64,000 nucleotides of DNA, from the NCBI RefSeq assembly GCF_030503435.1, contig NZ_JAUKPO010000010.1, positions 124,001-188,000 of the forward strand, given 5' to 3'. Under the pieces are notes generated by a model. It was not told where the DNA came from. It worked only from the letters and a program-made list of their open reading frames with translations, and did no database searches. Of the stretch, positions 17,563-26,212 are shown piece by piece. Source of the DNA: Rhodocytophaga aerolata (lineage in GTDB: Bacteria; Bacteroidota; Bacteroidia; Cytophagales; 172606-1). The stretch's first letter is position 1. Each line of letters opens with the position of its first letter. The translations under genes and the position numbers were made by a program.

Positions 17563-17604
17563 AGTACCCTATGGAGTAGCTGGCGCCCATCTCCATAAGG
17601 TACT
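17563..17604 (-). terminator. Hairpin downstream of the sugar dehydrogenase gene
   Basis: Arms 17563-17576 and 17591-17604 (AGTACCCTATGGAG / CTCCATAAGGTACT) pair over 14 bases with one mismatch across a 14-nt loop. It lies just after the leftward gene ending at 17623; no long T-run follows. Confidence 0.5.
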
Positions 17605-17622
17605 TGCGTGGCTTTATTTTTA

Positions 17623-19149
17623 CTACTTTACGTGTACTACTATCTGTTGAGTATCTTTACATAGAGGCCGGAGCAGGCTTATCTGTCCATCCCCTGCAAA
17701 CTCGGATACATAGATGTTGCCCGTCCGTACATCCTCGGTGAGATCTATAGGCACAGCAAAGCCCCAGAATCCAGGGATAGAAGTGCCTTCGGATTTCTTT
17801 ACAATATCTTTTTTGCTGCCTCCTGGTTCCAATACTATGATATCTTTGTTATTAACATACCTGACAATTAATATCTTTCTTTTCAGTTCTCCATTAAAGG
17901 CATTTCCTTTATATTCAATAATTCCGTTTGGAGAGGCATGAAGCGGAAATTGAAAAGAAAAACCCCGCCAGTTGGCATCGGGCAGTGTACCCACCGGATA
18001 ATCTTCCAGTTCAGCCGGATCTTTTTCATCAGTAGGGTTTCCTCCATTCATCACAAACTCTCCGCGTTCAGTGTTTGGGTGTCCATAATATCCTCCTTTT
18101 TCTACCCGGAATAAAAAGTCATGCTGATCTTGTAGAATATCCATTAACTCAGGGACTTCAGGGCCATCGTATACACTACCATCCATGCGGCGGGTACCAG
18201 CTACGGAAGCCGGCGTATTCCCTCCCGGATTTGATCCATTCGTAGGTACATAGAGTTGTCCATTGCTATGCCACAATAAGTCGTAAGCATTGCGGATACC
18301 GGAAGCAAAAATCGTTAGCGGGGCATCTGCTGCGTATGGATTGTAGGAGCCTCCTTCCGAAGTTTTAACGTCGAGAGGCAATGCAGGAAGCATAGCAAGC
18401 TTATCAGTGTCCAGGCGGAGGATAGCCCCAGACAATAAATGTTCTTTACGATTGCCCCATTTTTCGTCTTCTTTGCCCATAGCCGAATTGCTGCCCTGTG
18501 AAAAATACAGCGCACCATCCGGACCAAAGGCAATGCTGTTTGTTAAATGATCTTTGGCAGACCGGGGCAGGTGGACTAACACATCTTGCACCGTTTGCAG
18601 ATCCGGACCTGATAGGCGTGTTAGCTTTCCATCCCAGTCTGGCCCATTTATAAATGCAAAGCTACTATGCGTTACCCAGGCCACTAAACTGTCTGCGGTA
18701 GCTGCCGGGTCAAAGGTGAGACCAATGGTGAGCCGGGGGGTTCTTTTCCCATAAGCATCCTGCAACGCGTAGATAATCTGTGGATCGCCTAATGTGCCAT
18801 CGGCTTTTACAGGGAAGCGCTTTATTCTTCCATCCACGGTACTGGCATATAATTTTCCATCTGGCCCCATAGTAAGGCTGGAGTGCCGGTCGGTAGTATT
18901 TGCAAGGGCAATCTTCTCAAATTTTACGTCACCATGTATGGCACTGTCTAATGGAATACGAATAGCTTGTGGGGGAGCCGGGGAAAGTGTATTTACTTTT
19001 TTTATCAGTTTTTTTACCATTACTCTTAGTTTCCGGGTGCCCTGCTTTTCCGTTAAAACATCTGATAAAAAGAGGAGACTGACCAAGCTGGCAAGGATAA
19101 GACTGAAGCCAACAGCTCTGGTCATGAATTTTCTGGAAGATATCTGCAT
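17623..19149 (-). CDS. Glucose/sorbosone dehydrogenase-like secreted beta-propeller
   Basis: 508 residues. An N-terminal hydrophobic anchor (AVGFSLILASLVSLLFL) is followed by a propeller with repeated GPDGKLY, FGPDGALYFSQGSN and GQLYVPTNGSNPGG blades. The layout fits GSDH-family proteins that use PQQ to oxidise sugars in the periplasm. The catalytic His and PQQ residues were not confirmed, so another propeller function is possible. Repeated TGACAT motifs lie upstream (19210-19240). Confidence 0.7.
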   Translation of the reverse strand: MQISSRKFMTRAVGFSLILASLVSLLFLSDVLTEKQGTRKLRVMVKKLIKKVNTLSPAPPQAIRIPLDSAIHGDVKFEKIALANTTDRHSSLTMGPDGKLYASTVDGRIKRFPVKADGTLGDPQIIYALQDAYGKRTPRLTIGLTFDPAATADSLVAWVTHSSFAFINGPDWDGKLTRLSGPDLQTVQDVLVHLPRSAKDHLTNSIAFGPDGALYFSQGSNSAMGKEDEKWGNRKEHLLSGAILRLDTDKLAMLPALPLDVKTSEGGSYNPYAADAPLTIFASGIRNAYDLLWHSNGQLYVPTNGSNPGGNTPASVAGTRRMDGSVYDGPEVPELMDILQDQHDFLFRVEKGGYYGHPNTERGEFVMNGGNPTDEKDPAELEDYPVGTLPDANWRGFSFQFPLHASPNGIIEYKGNAFNGELKRKILIVRYVNNKDIIVLEPGGSKKDIVKKSEGTSIPGFWGFAVPIDLTEDVRTGNIYVSEFAGDGQISLLRPLCKDTQQIVVHVK

Positions 19150-19353
19150 ACGTAGATTTCGTTTATTTTTTCATTTGGCCGCTAAATTAGAAATGGCGCT
19201 CCATCCAATAAATGACATCCGTCACTAAATGACATGACATCAATTGATCACTGCCATCAGTCACAGGGCTTACAGTTTGTACAAAATGTAGCTGGTATAA
19301 AAATTCAGGCACTTTTAATATTTCCGGCATTTCGGGCCAGGTAGCTAACCGTC

Positions 19354-19950
19354 TTAATTCAGGTAAATTTTATGCTTGATCACACTGATTTTGCCTTCTT
19401 CTTTCAGGCGGCTTACCGTCCGGATTACGGTTTCTACCCGCAGGCCAGTCATGTCGGCTATTTGCTGGCGGGTATAGGGTACCAGAAATTTTTCTTGCTT
19501 GGGTATGCCTGATTGGGTTTTAAAATAGTTGATGAGGGTAAACACCCGGTGGTCTGGCGCATAGGAGGAAATCTCCCGCAGGATCATAGATTTGTATTTC
19601 AGGCGCTTGGAAAATACCTGGGTAAACTTCAGGTGAATTTCAAAGTTTTCTTTCAGCAAGGTAAAAAAGGCATCCTTGCGGAGTTTGAGCAGTACAGTGT
19701 CTTTAATAGCAATGGCATCACTGGGATATTTGAAATCAGCAAACAAAGGCGGCTCCCCAAAACTTTCATTATCCTCAAAGATTCCCTGAATAAACTCCTG
19801 TCCATCGTAGCTGTAGTTTACCATTTTGATGCTTCCGGTGACAATCTGAAAATAATTTAAAGGGGTATCTCCTTCGTGAAACAACATAGCATCTTTTTCC
19901 AATGTTATTTCCTGGGCTCCATATTGCTTGATTACATCTACTGGGATCAT
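19354..19950 (-). CDS. Crp/Fnr-family regulator, DNR-type candidate
   Basis: 198 residues. The cNMP-binding-like beta roll (FHEGDTPLNYFQIVTGSIKMV) is followed by a long dimer helix and a C-terminal HTH_Crp (TRQQIADMTGLRVETVIRTVSRLKEEGKI). The protein contains no cysteine at all, so it cannot hold the Fe-S cluster of FNR; this fits heme/NO-sensing DNR/NNR-type proteins or cAMP-independent paralogues. It directly precedes, divergently, the nos-nor island, whose promoters carry FNR-like palindromes, including one before its own gene. Autoregulation and control of denitrification are inferred. Confidence 0.85.
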   Translation of the reverse strand: MIPVDVIKQYGAQEITLEKDAMLFHEGDTPLNYFQIVTGSIKMVNYSYDGQEFIQGIFEDNESFGEPPLFADFKYPSDAIAIKDTVLLKLRKDAFFTLLKENFEIHLKFTQVFSKRLKYKSMILREISSYAPDHRVFTLINYFKTQSGIPKQEKFLVPYTRQQIADMTGLRVETVIRTVSRLKEEGKISVIKHKIYLN

Positions 19951-20035
19951 TCTAAATCAGGTTGAGTGATAATTTCTGGTGTGCAAACATGCAGCTTTTC
20001 CAACCTGTTTCAGATGATAACGATTTGCCTGGTAC

Positions 20036-20049
20036 ATGATCTTTATCAT
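20036..20049. promoter_or_regulatory. DNR/FNR-type box upstream of the Crp/Fnr gene
   Basis: ATGAT-CTTT-ATCAT, a perfect 5-4-5 palindrome centred 92 bases before the regulator start. A minus-strand CATGTTTG (19984-19991) resembling TAnnTTTG is 51.5 bases further on, two helical turns more than at the other sites, so a class I layout is possible. Confidence 0.55.
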
Positions 20050-20233
20050 CTGTAAAATTCCTGACGAAACAGCCCTGATAAAAGTATTCCCTCCCATCCT
20101 TCATCTGGCAAACGCAATTATATAAAGCCCTAATAATCAAACCCATACTATCAAAATCTCAATTACAAAAGATAGTAACCCTGTTAAATACTGATAAAGG
20201 TCATCTATTTATTGTCTACACTTTCTAGCCAGT

Positions 20234-20247
20234 ATGATTCTAATCAT
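20234..20247. promoter_or_regulatory. DNR/FNR-type box of the nos operon
   Basis: ATGATTCTAATCAT, centre 20240.5. The octamer TACTTTTG (20270-20277), an exact TAnnTTTG match, begins 29.5 bases from the centre, placing the box near -41 as in FNR class II activation. Confidence 0.75.
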
Positions 20248-20269
20248 AAATTCCCCAGCATAGACCGCT

Positions 20270-20277
20270 TACTTTTG
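20270..20277 (+). promoter_or_regulatory. -7 element of the nos operon promoter
   Basis: TACTTTTG fits the Bacteroidota TAnnTTTG consensus at all fixed positions. It predicts a start of transcription near 20281-20283, about 30 bases before the cytochrome gene. Confidence 0.6.
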
Positions 20278-20311
20278 AACCATCATCAAAGTTTAATTTA
20301 ATCTTTTCGTT

Positions 20312-20806
20312 ATGCGACGTCTTTTTAGCTATTCCTTCCTTAAGCCTTTCCTTCTAACAGGTGTATTTTCTGCCTTTATATGGATAGCCGCTTGTACCTC
20401 AGAAAATAAAGCCGAACAAGCTACTAATACGGCAGAGCCAGTTACCACCACTGCGCCTGCTGAAACGGCTCCAGTTGCTTCAGATAAAGGCACTGGCCCC
20501 ATAAGTAACGTAGAATTAGCTGCTGCCCCTGACACGGCTTTGGTAAGCAAAGGCAAAGTTATTTTTGAAGGAAAATGTTCAGCCTGCCATAAGTTTGGCG
20601 AACGCTATGTAGGTCCGGACTTAGCTGGAGTAACTGCGCGGCGCAAACCTGAATGGATCATGAACATGATGCTTAATCCCCAGGAAATGTTGCAGAAAGA
20701 TGCCGTTGCCCAGGAACTACTTGCCCAGTTCATGACACAAATGCCGAATCAGAACCTTACGGAGCAAGAAGCCAGAGCCGTGCTGGAATATTTCCGCACC
20801 AAGTAA
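20312..20806 (+). CDS. Lipoprotein c-type cytochrome of the nos operon
   Basis: 164 residues. The N-terminal lipoprotein signal ends at IAAC, a Thr/Ala-rich linker follows, and the single heme motif is C89-SA-C92-H93 (KCSACHKFGERYVGPDLAGV). A downstream FMTQMPNQ provides a likely axial Met. It is a small class I monoheme cytochrome anchored in the membrane, well placed to pass electrons to NosZ in the periplasm, like NosC1/NosC2 of clade II clusters. It is first gene after the DNR-type box and 67 bp before nosZ. Confidence 0.9.
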   Translation: MRRLFSYSFLKPFLLTGVFSAFIWIAACTSENKAEQATNTAEPVTTTAPAETAPVASDKGTGPISNVELAAAPDTALVSKGKVIFEGKCSACHKFGERYVGPDLAGVTARRKPEWIMNMMLNPQEMLQKDAVAQELLAQFMTQMPNQNLTEQEARAVLEYFRTK

Positions 20807-20873
20807 GCAAGATATACTATTACAAACTGTTCTATTTTAATCTTCAAATTCCCAATACATAAATTTTCATCGT

Positions 20874-22877
20874 ATGAAAACCTCGAATAAAATATCCTTA
20901 ACCCTCGCCTGCGCAATACTGGCTGGTTCGCTAGCCTTATCTACCGGGTGCAGAAATACAGAAAGCACTACGGGTGCTGCCATTGGATCGGATACCGAAG
21001 CCGCAGCAAAAGTATTTGTAGCCCCCGGTAAGCATGATGAATACTATTCCTTTCTTTCTGGTGGCTTTAACGGGCAGGTAGACGTTTACGGATTGCCTTC
21101 CGGCCGCTTGCTGAAAGTAATTCCGGTATTTTCGCAAAATCCTGAAAATGGCTATGGGTATTCCGAAGAATCCAAGCCTATGCTCAACACGTCTTTCGGA
21201 TTTATTCCCTGGGATGATTTGCACCACCCCAAACTTTCCCGCACCAACGGAAAACCAGATGGACGCTTTTTATTTGTCAATGGCAATAATACGCCCCGCA
21301 TTGCCCGGATAGATTTAAAAACCTTTGAAACAGCCGAAATCATAGAAATTCCCAATAGCGCCGGTCAGCACTGCTCGCCCTACCCTACGGATAATACCGA
21401 ATACGTAGTGGCCGGTACCCGTTTCGCTGTACCTATTGCGGATGGTGGCGGTATAGAGGACGTACCCCTGGATACGTACAAAGATAAATTCCGGGCTTCG
21501 CTTTCTTTTATTAAAGTAGATCAGGCATCTGGTGAAATGAATATTGACTTCCAGATTCTGGTGCCAGGCTTCGACTTTGACCTGGCAAACGGAGGCAAAG
21601 GTCCTTCCGCAGACTGGATGTTCTTTACCTCATATAATACAGAGAAAGCCGGCACCATGAAAGAAATCGGTGCGTCCCAAAATGATAAAGACTATCTGGC
21701 GGCTATTAACTGGAAAAAAGCGGCGGAATATGCTGCTCAGGGAAAAGCCAGAGAAATACCTGCTAACTATTACCACAATAAACTCGACCACAAAACACAC
21801 ATCGTCAATTCTACCCAGAAGAAAACCGTACGGGTACTGCTACCGGAAGATTGCCCAGGTATGATGTTCCTGATTCCGGTGCCTAAATCGCCGCATGGGG
21901 TAGACGTAGACCCTACTGGTGAGAACATTGTCGTAAGTGGTAAACTGGCGGCTGTTATTCCGGTTCACTCTTATACGAACATGATCAAAGCCATTGAAGA
22001 CAAAGCCTATGAAACAACCATCAATGGTATTCCGGTGCTTAAATACGAGAGTGTACTGGCAGGCGAAGTGCAGAAACCAGGCTTAGGTCCGCTGCATACC
22101 GAGTTTGATGCCAAAGGAAATGCCTATACGTCTATGTTCGTATCTTCAGAAGTAGTAAAATGGAACGTAAAAAGCCGTCAGGTATTAGACCGTATTCCGG
22201 TGTACTATTCTATTGGCCACTTAATGATTCCCGGCGGTGATACACAGAATCCGGATGGAAAGTATTTGCTGGCGATGAACAAAATCACCAAAGACCGTTA
22301 CCTGCCTACCGGACCTGAGTTAGCGCAAAGTGCCCAGTTGATTGATATTTCCGGCGAGAAAATGAAACTCCTGCTTGACTTTCCAACCTTTGGTGAGCCA
22401 CACTATGCACAAGCTATTAAAGCGGATATGGTATCAAAAAACAGCACTAAGTTCTACCGTCTGGACGAAAATGAACACCCGTATGCCACCAAGAAAGAGG
22501 CAGATGCCAGAGTGGAAAGAAAAGGCAACGAGGTACACGTATACATGACAGCTATCCGCAGCCACTTAGCCCCGGATAATATTGAAGGGATCAAAGTTGG
22601 GGATGAGGTGTATTTCCACGTAACAAACCTGGAACAAGACTGGGACGTACCGCATGGATTTGCTGTAATGGGTAACCAGAACGCAGAACTGCTGATTATG
22701 CCAGGTGAAACCAAAACACTGAAATGGGTGCCTACCAAAAAAGGCGTAACTCCCTTCTATTGTACAGACTTTTGTTCTGCGCTGCACCAGGAAATGCAAG
22801 GATATGCCAGGGTGTCTGAAAAAGGCGCCAATGTCCCTATCAAATTCTGGCTGGGCGAACCTAAGAAAGGTATCTAA
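20874..22877 (+). CDS. nosZ: Nitrous oxide reductase, clade II
   Basis: 667 residues. It reduces N2O to N2. A Sec-type signal with lipobox-like LALSTGC replaces the Tat signal of clade I. CuZ-type His residues are seen in WDDLHHPKLS, KSPHGVDVDP, LGPLHTEFD and FGEPHYAQ. The C-terminal cupredoxin has the CuA ligands C630, C634, H638 and M641 (FYCTDFCSALHQEM) plus His in DVPHGFAVMG. Length and Sec signal fit the clade II or atypical NosZ of Bacteroidota. Maturation genes nosLDFY follow. Confidence 0.97.
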   Translation: MKTSNKISLTLACAILAGSLALSTGCRNTESTTGAAIGSDTEAAAKVFVAPGKHDEYYSFLSGGFNGQVDVYGLPSGRLLKVIPVFSQNPENGYGYSEESKPMLNTSFGFIPWDDLHHPKLSRTNGKPDGRFLFVNGNNTPRIARIDLKTFETAEIIEIPNSAGQHCSPYPTDNTEYVVAGTRFAVPIADGGGIEDVPLDTYKDKFRASLSFIKVDQASGEMNIDFQILVPGFDFDLANGGKGPSADWMFFTSYNTEKAGTMKEIGASQNDKDYLAAINWKKAAEYAAQGKAREIPANYYHNKLDHKTHIVNSTQKKTVRVLLPEDCPGMMFLIPVPKSPHGVDVDPTGENIVVSGKLAAVIPVHSYTNMIKAIEDKAYETTINGIPVLKYESVLAGEVQKPGLGPLHTEFDAKGNAYTSMFVSSEVVKWNVKSRQVLDRIPVYYSIGHLMIPGGDTQNPDGKYLLAMNKITKDRYLPTGPELAQSAQLIDISGEKMKLLLDFPTFGEPHYAQAIKADMVSKNSTKFYRLDENEHPYATKKEADARVERKGNEVHVYMTAIRSHLAPDNIEGIKVGDEVYFHVTNLEQDWDVPHGFAVMGNQNAELLIMPGETKTLKWVPTKKGVTPFYCTDFCSALHQEMQGYARVSEKGANVPIKFWLGEPKKGI

Positions 22878-22886
22878 CACTTCAAG

Positions 22887-22919
22887 GGAAAGGCTGCCGG
22901 CAAAGCGGGCAGCCTTTCC
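22887..22919 (+). terminator. Intra-operon hairpin after nosZ
   Basis: GGAAAGGCTGCC (22887-22898) pairs perfectly with GGCAGCCTTTCC (22908-22919) across nine bases, followed by TACTTCTCCTTTT. It may partially terminate or protect the 3' end of nosZ mRNA, raising nosZ over the maturation genes. Confidence 0.6.
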
Positions 22920-22945
22920 TACTTCTCCTTTTAAACAGTAAAGTA

Positions 22946-23569
22946 ATGAAAAAGATATCAAGCCTGCTGGTCATCCTGAGTTGCCTGTTTGTGGCAGCCA
23001 CGTTTTTTGTGCCGCTGTGGTACATTAACCTGGAAGCGCCCCAATATCCTGGCGGACTTCAGATGTATATCTGGCTGAGCCAGATCACGGGAACCGATGA
23101 ATTTACTTTGCAGAATGTAAATATTCTCAACCATTATGTAGGCATGGCCCCTATTCACCAGGATTCATTTGTGGAGCTTCAAATTATGCCGTATGTGGTA
23201 ATGGTGCTGATTGCTTTAGGTATCGCCGTAGCCATCATCCGGAACAGAAAACTGCTGGCTGGCTGGGTAGGCTTGCTGATTGTGTCCGGAACTGTAGGAC
23301 TAATTGATTTTTACCGCTGGCAGCAAGCTTTCGGCAATAACCTGGACCCGAATGCGCCTATTAAAATTGAGGGCATGACCTATTCACCGCCTTTTATCGG
23401 GGTGAAAACTTTATTAAATATTACGGCTACTTCTTTCCCGCATTTAGGCGGTGTGGCTTTTGGCCTGGCTTTGCTGGCTGCTATCGCCGCAACATACCTG
23501 GCTTTCAAAAAAACCAATCAAAACCCAGCTGCTCTACCTACCAATAAGCTGATTACACATGTGTTGTAA
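22946..23569 (+). CDS. Nos-cluster membrane protein (NosB-like candidate)
   Basis: 207 residues. One N-terminal membrane helix (9-29) is followed by an extracytoplasmic loop (about 30-85) with LNHYVGMAPIHQDSF, then three or four further helices (VMVLIALGIAVAII, AGWVGLLIVSGTVGLI, LGGVAFGLALLAAIAATYL). It is between nosZ and nosL, a position occupied in clade II clusters by a membrane protein called NosB, thought to assist N2O reduction. His and Met in the loop could contact copper or heme. Homology to NosB is not proven by eye. Confidence 0.55.
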   Translation: MKKISSLLVILSCLFVAATFFVPLWYINLEAPQYPGGLQMYIWLSQITGTDEFTLQNVNILNHYVGMAPIHQDSFVELQIMPYVVMVLIALGIAVAIIRNRKLLAGWVGLLIVSGTVGLIDFYRWQQAFGNNLDPNAPIKIEGMTYSPPFIGVKTLLNITATSFPHLGGVAFGLALLAAIAATYLAFKKTNQNPAALPTNKLITHVL

Positions 23570-23612
23570 CAAAGAAGAAGGTAGGCAAAAGGAAGGTAAA
23601 ATTTTTACTACG

Positions 23613-24071
23613 ATGAAAACGCTGCTAAACACATATACATTTTTGCTGTCTTTGCTGTGGCTTGCTGCCTGCCAGTCAGGGCCTGAGCCTATTGCGTACG
23701 GCACCGACAATTGCCAGCACTGCAAAATGACTATTTCTGATAACCGCTATGGCGCAGAATTGGTAACACAGAAAGGCAAAGTCTATAAGTTCGACTCTAT
23801 CGAATGTATGGCCGGATTCCTGAACGAAAATGAAGCAGGTACTTCTGCTAAAACATTGCTGGTAACCGATTATACAACCCCTGGCCAGTTACTAGAAGTT
23901 AACCAAGCTGTTTTCCTGCAAAGTGAGCAAATGCCAAGTCCCATGGGAATGTACCTCACCGCTTTCAGCAACAATGAAACAGCCAGTCAGTTTGCCGCAG
24001 AAAAAGCCGGAAAGCTCTTAACCTGGGAAGCTACACAAAAACTTTGCGCCAGTCATGGAAATGCTCACTAA
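23613..24071 (+). CDS. nosL: NosL copper-delivery lipoprotein
   Basis: 152 residues from ATG 23613; the frame is open from 23559. The lipobox is LAAC, followed by NCQHCKMTISDNRYGAELVT and KFDSIECMAGFL, the NosL core. The CxxCxM motif is the Cu(I) site through which NosL supplies copper to the NosZ maturation machinery. It overlaps the nosD frame by 17 bases. Confidence 0.93.
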   Translation: MKTLLNTYTFLLSLLWLAACQSGPEPIAYGTDNCQHCKMTISDNRYGAELVTQKGKVYKFDSIECMAGFLNENEAGTSAKTLLVTDYTTPGQLLEVNQAVFLQSEQMPSPMGMYLTAFSNNETASQFAAEKAGKLLTWEATQKLCASHGNAH

Positions 24072-25383
24072 TACATACAGCCATTTTATTCAACATAAGC
24101 ACACACATAATTTCAGTGTAGGTGTAGTTGCTGCTTTGTTGAGTAAAACCGTTTGTATGCTGAGTATACTCCTGATAGTTACTTACCAGCTCACATATGC
24201 GCAAACTCTGGAAGTACGTAAAACAGGCCCTATCCAATCAATAAAAAAAGCTATTCAGCTGGCACAACCACACGATACAATTAGTATAAGAGAAGGAATA
24301 TACCTGGAAAGTGAAATCATTATCGACAAACCGCTTACAATCATTGGCAGAAATAATCCGGTGATAGATGGGCAGCTTACTGGAGAAATTATTACCATAC
24401 AAGCAGACAGCGTAGTACTGGAAGGAGTAACCCTGCAAAATGTAAAAACGAGTGCCATCAAAGATTATGCAGCTGTCCGTATCTCCAGGAGTAAGCACTG
24501 CACCATCCGGAACAACCATATTAAAAACGCTTTTTTTGGCATTTACCTGGAAAAAGCCGATAGCTGCCGGGTGCAAAACAACCGCATTCACTCACAGGCG
24601 AAAATGGAAAGTACGTCGGGCAATGGCATACATGTTTGGTACTGCAATACCATGCTCATCGAAGGCAACCAGGTTTCCGGACACCGGGACGGAATCTATT
24701 TTGAGTTTGTGTCCGGCAGCAAAATCAGCGGCAATACCAGTACGCTGAATCTGCGTTACGGACTCCATTTCATGTTCTCCAATGGGAATGAATACCGCAA
24801 AAACCACTTTATAAAAAACGGTTCTGGGGTAGCGGTTATGTACGCCAAAGAGATTGTGATGGAGGAAAATACGTTTGAAAACAACTGGGGAGCCGCCGCC
24901 TATGGCATCCTGCTAAAAGATATTACCGACAGCCGGATAGAAAAAAACAGGTTTGTGCAAAACACTGTAGGCATACATGCCGAAGGCACTAACCGCACCC
25001 TCATTCAACACAATGAGTTCAGTCAGAACGGATGGGCCTTGCGTATGATGGGCAGTTGCGAAGACTTGCGTTTTGAGAACAATAATTTTATTTCTAACAC
25101 CTTTGAAGTAGCCACCAGCAATAACTATACAAGCAGCAATACATTCACCGGCAACTACTGGAGCAGCTATACCGGCTACGACCTGGATAAAGACGGCGTA
25201 GGTGATGTAGCCCATAAACCTGTGAAATTGTTTACGTATCTGATGGAAGACGTGCCTACTTCTATGGTGCTCATCCGGAGCTTATTTATAGACTTGCTGG
25301 AACTGGCGGAGAAAGTGGCACCCGTGCTTACGCCCACCAATGTGCAGGATACCCAGCCCAGCATTCATTTAAACCACTGGTAA
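24055..25383 (+). CDS. nosD: NosD periplasmic maturation protein
   Basis: 442 residues from ATG 24055, overlapping nosL; ATG 24157 (residue 35) would also give a signal peptide ending TYAQ. The body is a right-handed parallel beta-helix of CASH/PbH1-type repeats (CTIRNNHIKNAFFGIYLEK, HCT and similar), typical of NosD, which with the NosFY transporter delivers sulfur for the CuZ centre. A C-terminal hydrophobic segment is visible before the end. It is immediately followed by nosF with 2 bp spacing. Confidence 0.93.
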   Translation: MEMLTNTYSHFIQHKHTHNFSVGVVAALLSKTVCMLSILLIVTYQLTYAQTLEVRKTGPIQSIKKAIQLAQPHDTISIREGIYLESEIIIDKPLTIIGRNNPVIDGQLTGEIITIQADSVVLEGVTLQNVKTSAIKDYAAVRISRSKHCTIRNNHIKNAFFGIYLEKADSCRVQNNRIHSQAKMESTSGNGIHVWYCNTMLIEGNQVSGHRDGIYFEFVSGSKISGNTSTLNLRYGLHFMFSNGNEYRKNHFIKNGSGVAVMYAKEIVMEENTFENNWGAAAYGILLKDITDSRIEKNRFVQNTVGIHAEGTNRTLIQHNEFSQNGWALRMMGSCEDLRFENNNFISNTFEVATSNNYTSSNTFTGNYWSSYTGYDLDKDGVGDVAHKPVKLFTYLMEDVPTSMVLIRSLFIDLLELAEKVAPVLTPTNVQDTQPSIHLNHW

Positions 25384-25385
25384 TC

Positions 25386-26117
25386 ATGATTGAGATAAAG
25401 AATATACATAAATCGTTCGGGAAGGTAGAAGTGCTGAAAGGCATAGATATACGCATGGAGAAAGGAAAAATCTATGCTTTTCTGGGGCCCAATGGTTCCG
25501 GCAAAACCACCCTGATCAAGTCTATTCTAGGCCTGGTGCAACCGGATAAAGGCGACATTCTGGTGGGCGGAGAGAATATACGCAACAACTGGCACTACAA
25601 AAACCAGATTGGCTATATGCCCCAGATTGCCCGTTTCCCGGAAAACCTGACCATGACCGAGCTTTTCCGCATGACCAAAGACATCCGCAAAAGTGTGTCA
25701 AATGAGGAAGAGTATATCCGGTATTTTCACCTGGAAGATTCCCGCAAAAAAGCATTAAAAAATTTATCCGGCGGGATGAAACAAAAAGTGAATGCCATTC
25801 AGGCCCTGATGTTCAATCCGGATATTCTCATTTTCGACGAACCTTCTGCCGGCCTCGACCCGGTTTCGCATATTAAGCTGAAAGACCTGATCTTACAGGA
25901 AAAGTCCCGGGGAAAAACCATTCTGCTGACTACCCATATTTTAAGTGAAGTAGAAGAACTAGCCGACGAAGTAATATTCCTGCTGGAAGGCAAAATCTAT
26001 TTCCAGGGCAGCGTTCCGGAGTTATTATACTCCCAGGACGAAACCAGGTTAGATAGAGCCATTGCCAGGATCACTCAAAAAAAAACACTAACAAAATATA
26101 AAAATGCAGGAATGTAA
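25386..26117 (+). CDS. nosF: NosF ABC transporter ATPase
   Basis: 243 residues. Walker A is GPNGSGKTTL (residues 34-43), the signature is LSGGMKQKVN, Walker B is ILIFDEPSAGLDP and the H-loop is LLTTHILSE. The cytoplasmic ATPase drives NosY for NosZ CuZ-cluster maturation together with NosD. Start is 2 bp after nosD stop. Confidence 0.95.
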   Translation: MIEIKNIHKSFGKVEVLKGIDIRMEKGKIYAFLGPNGSGKTTLIKSILGLVQPDKGDILVGGENIRNNWHYKNQIGYMPQIARFPENLTMTELFRMTKDIRKSVSNEEEYIRYFHLEDSRKKALKNLSGGMKQKVNAIQALMFNPDILIFDEPSAGLDPVSHIKLKDLILQEKSRGKTILLTTHILSEVEELADEVIFLLEGKIYFQGSVPELLYSQDETRLDRAIARITQKKTLTKYKNAGM

Positions 26118-26212
26118 AAATTTGGAAATAATGAGAACAGCTAATAAAATTTCACTCATACGTAGACCAATTTCCAAATCATCACATTTTTAAATTTACA
26201 AATTTCCCTCCT

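Noticed and set aside
19952-20146. 64-codon leftward frame upstream of the Crp/Fnr gene
   Set aside because: It overlaps the regulator's promoter and the ATGAT box and has no recognisable content, so it is more likely non-coding leader.
20192-20204. Second FNR-like site TGATAAAGGTCAT before the cytochrome gene
   Set aside because: One half-site has a mismatch (GTCA) and the promoter geometry fits the perfect box at 20234 better.
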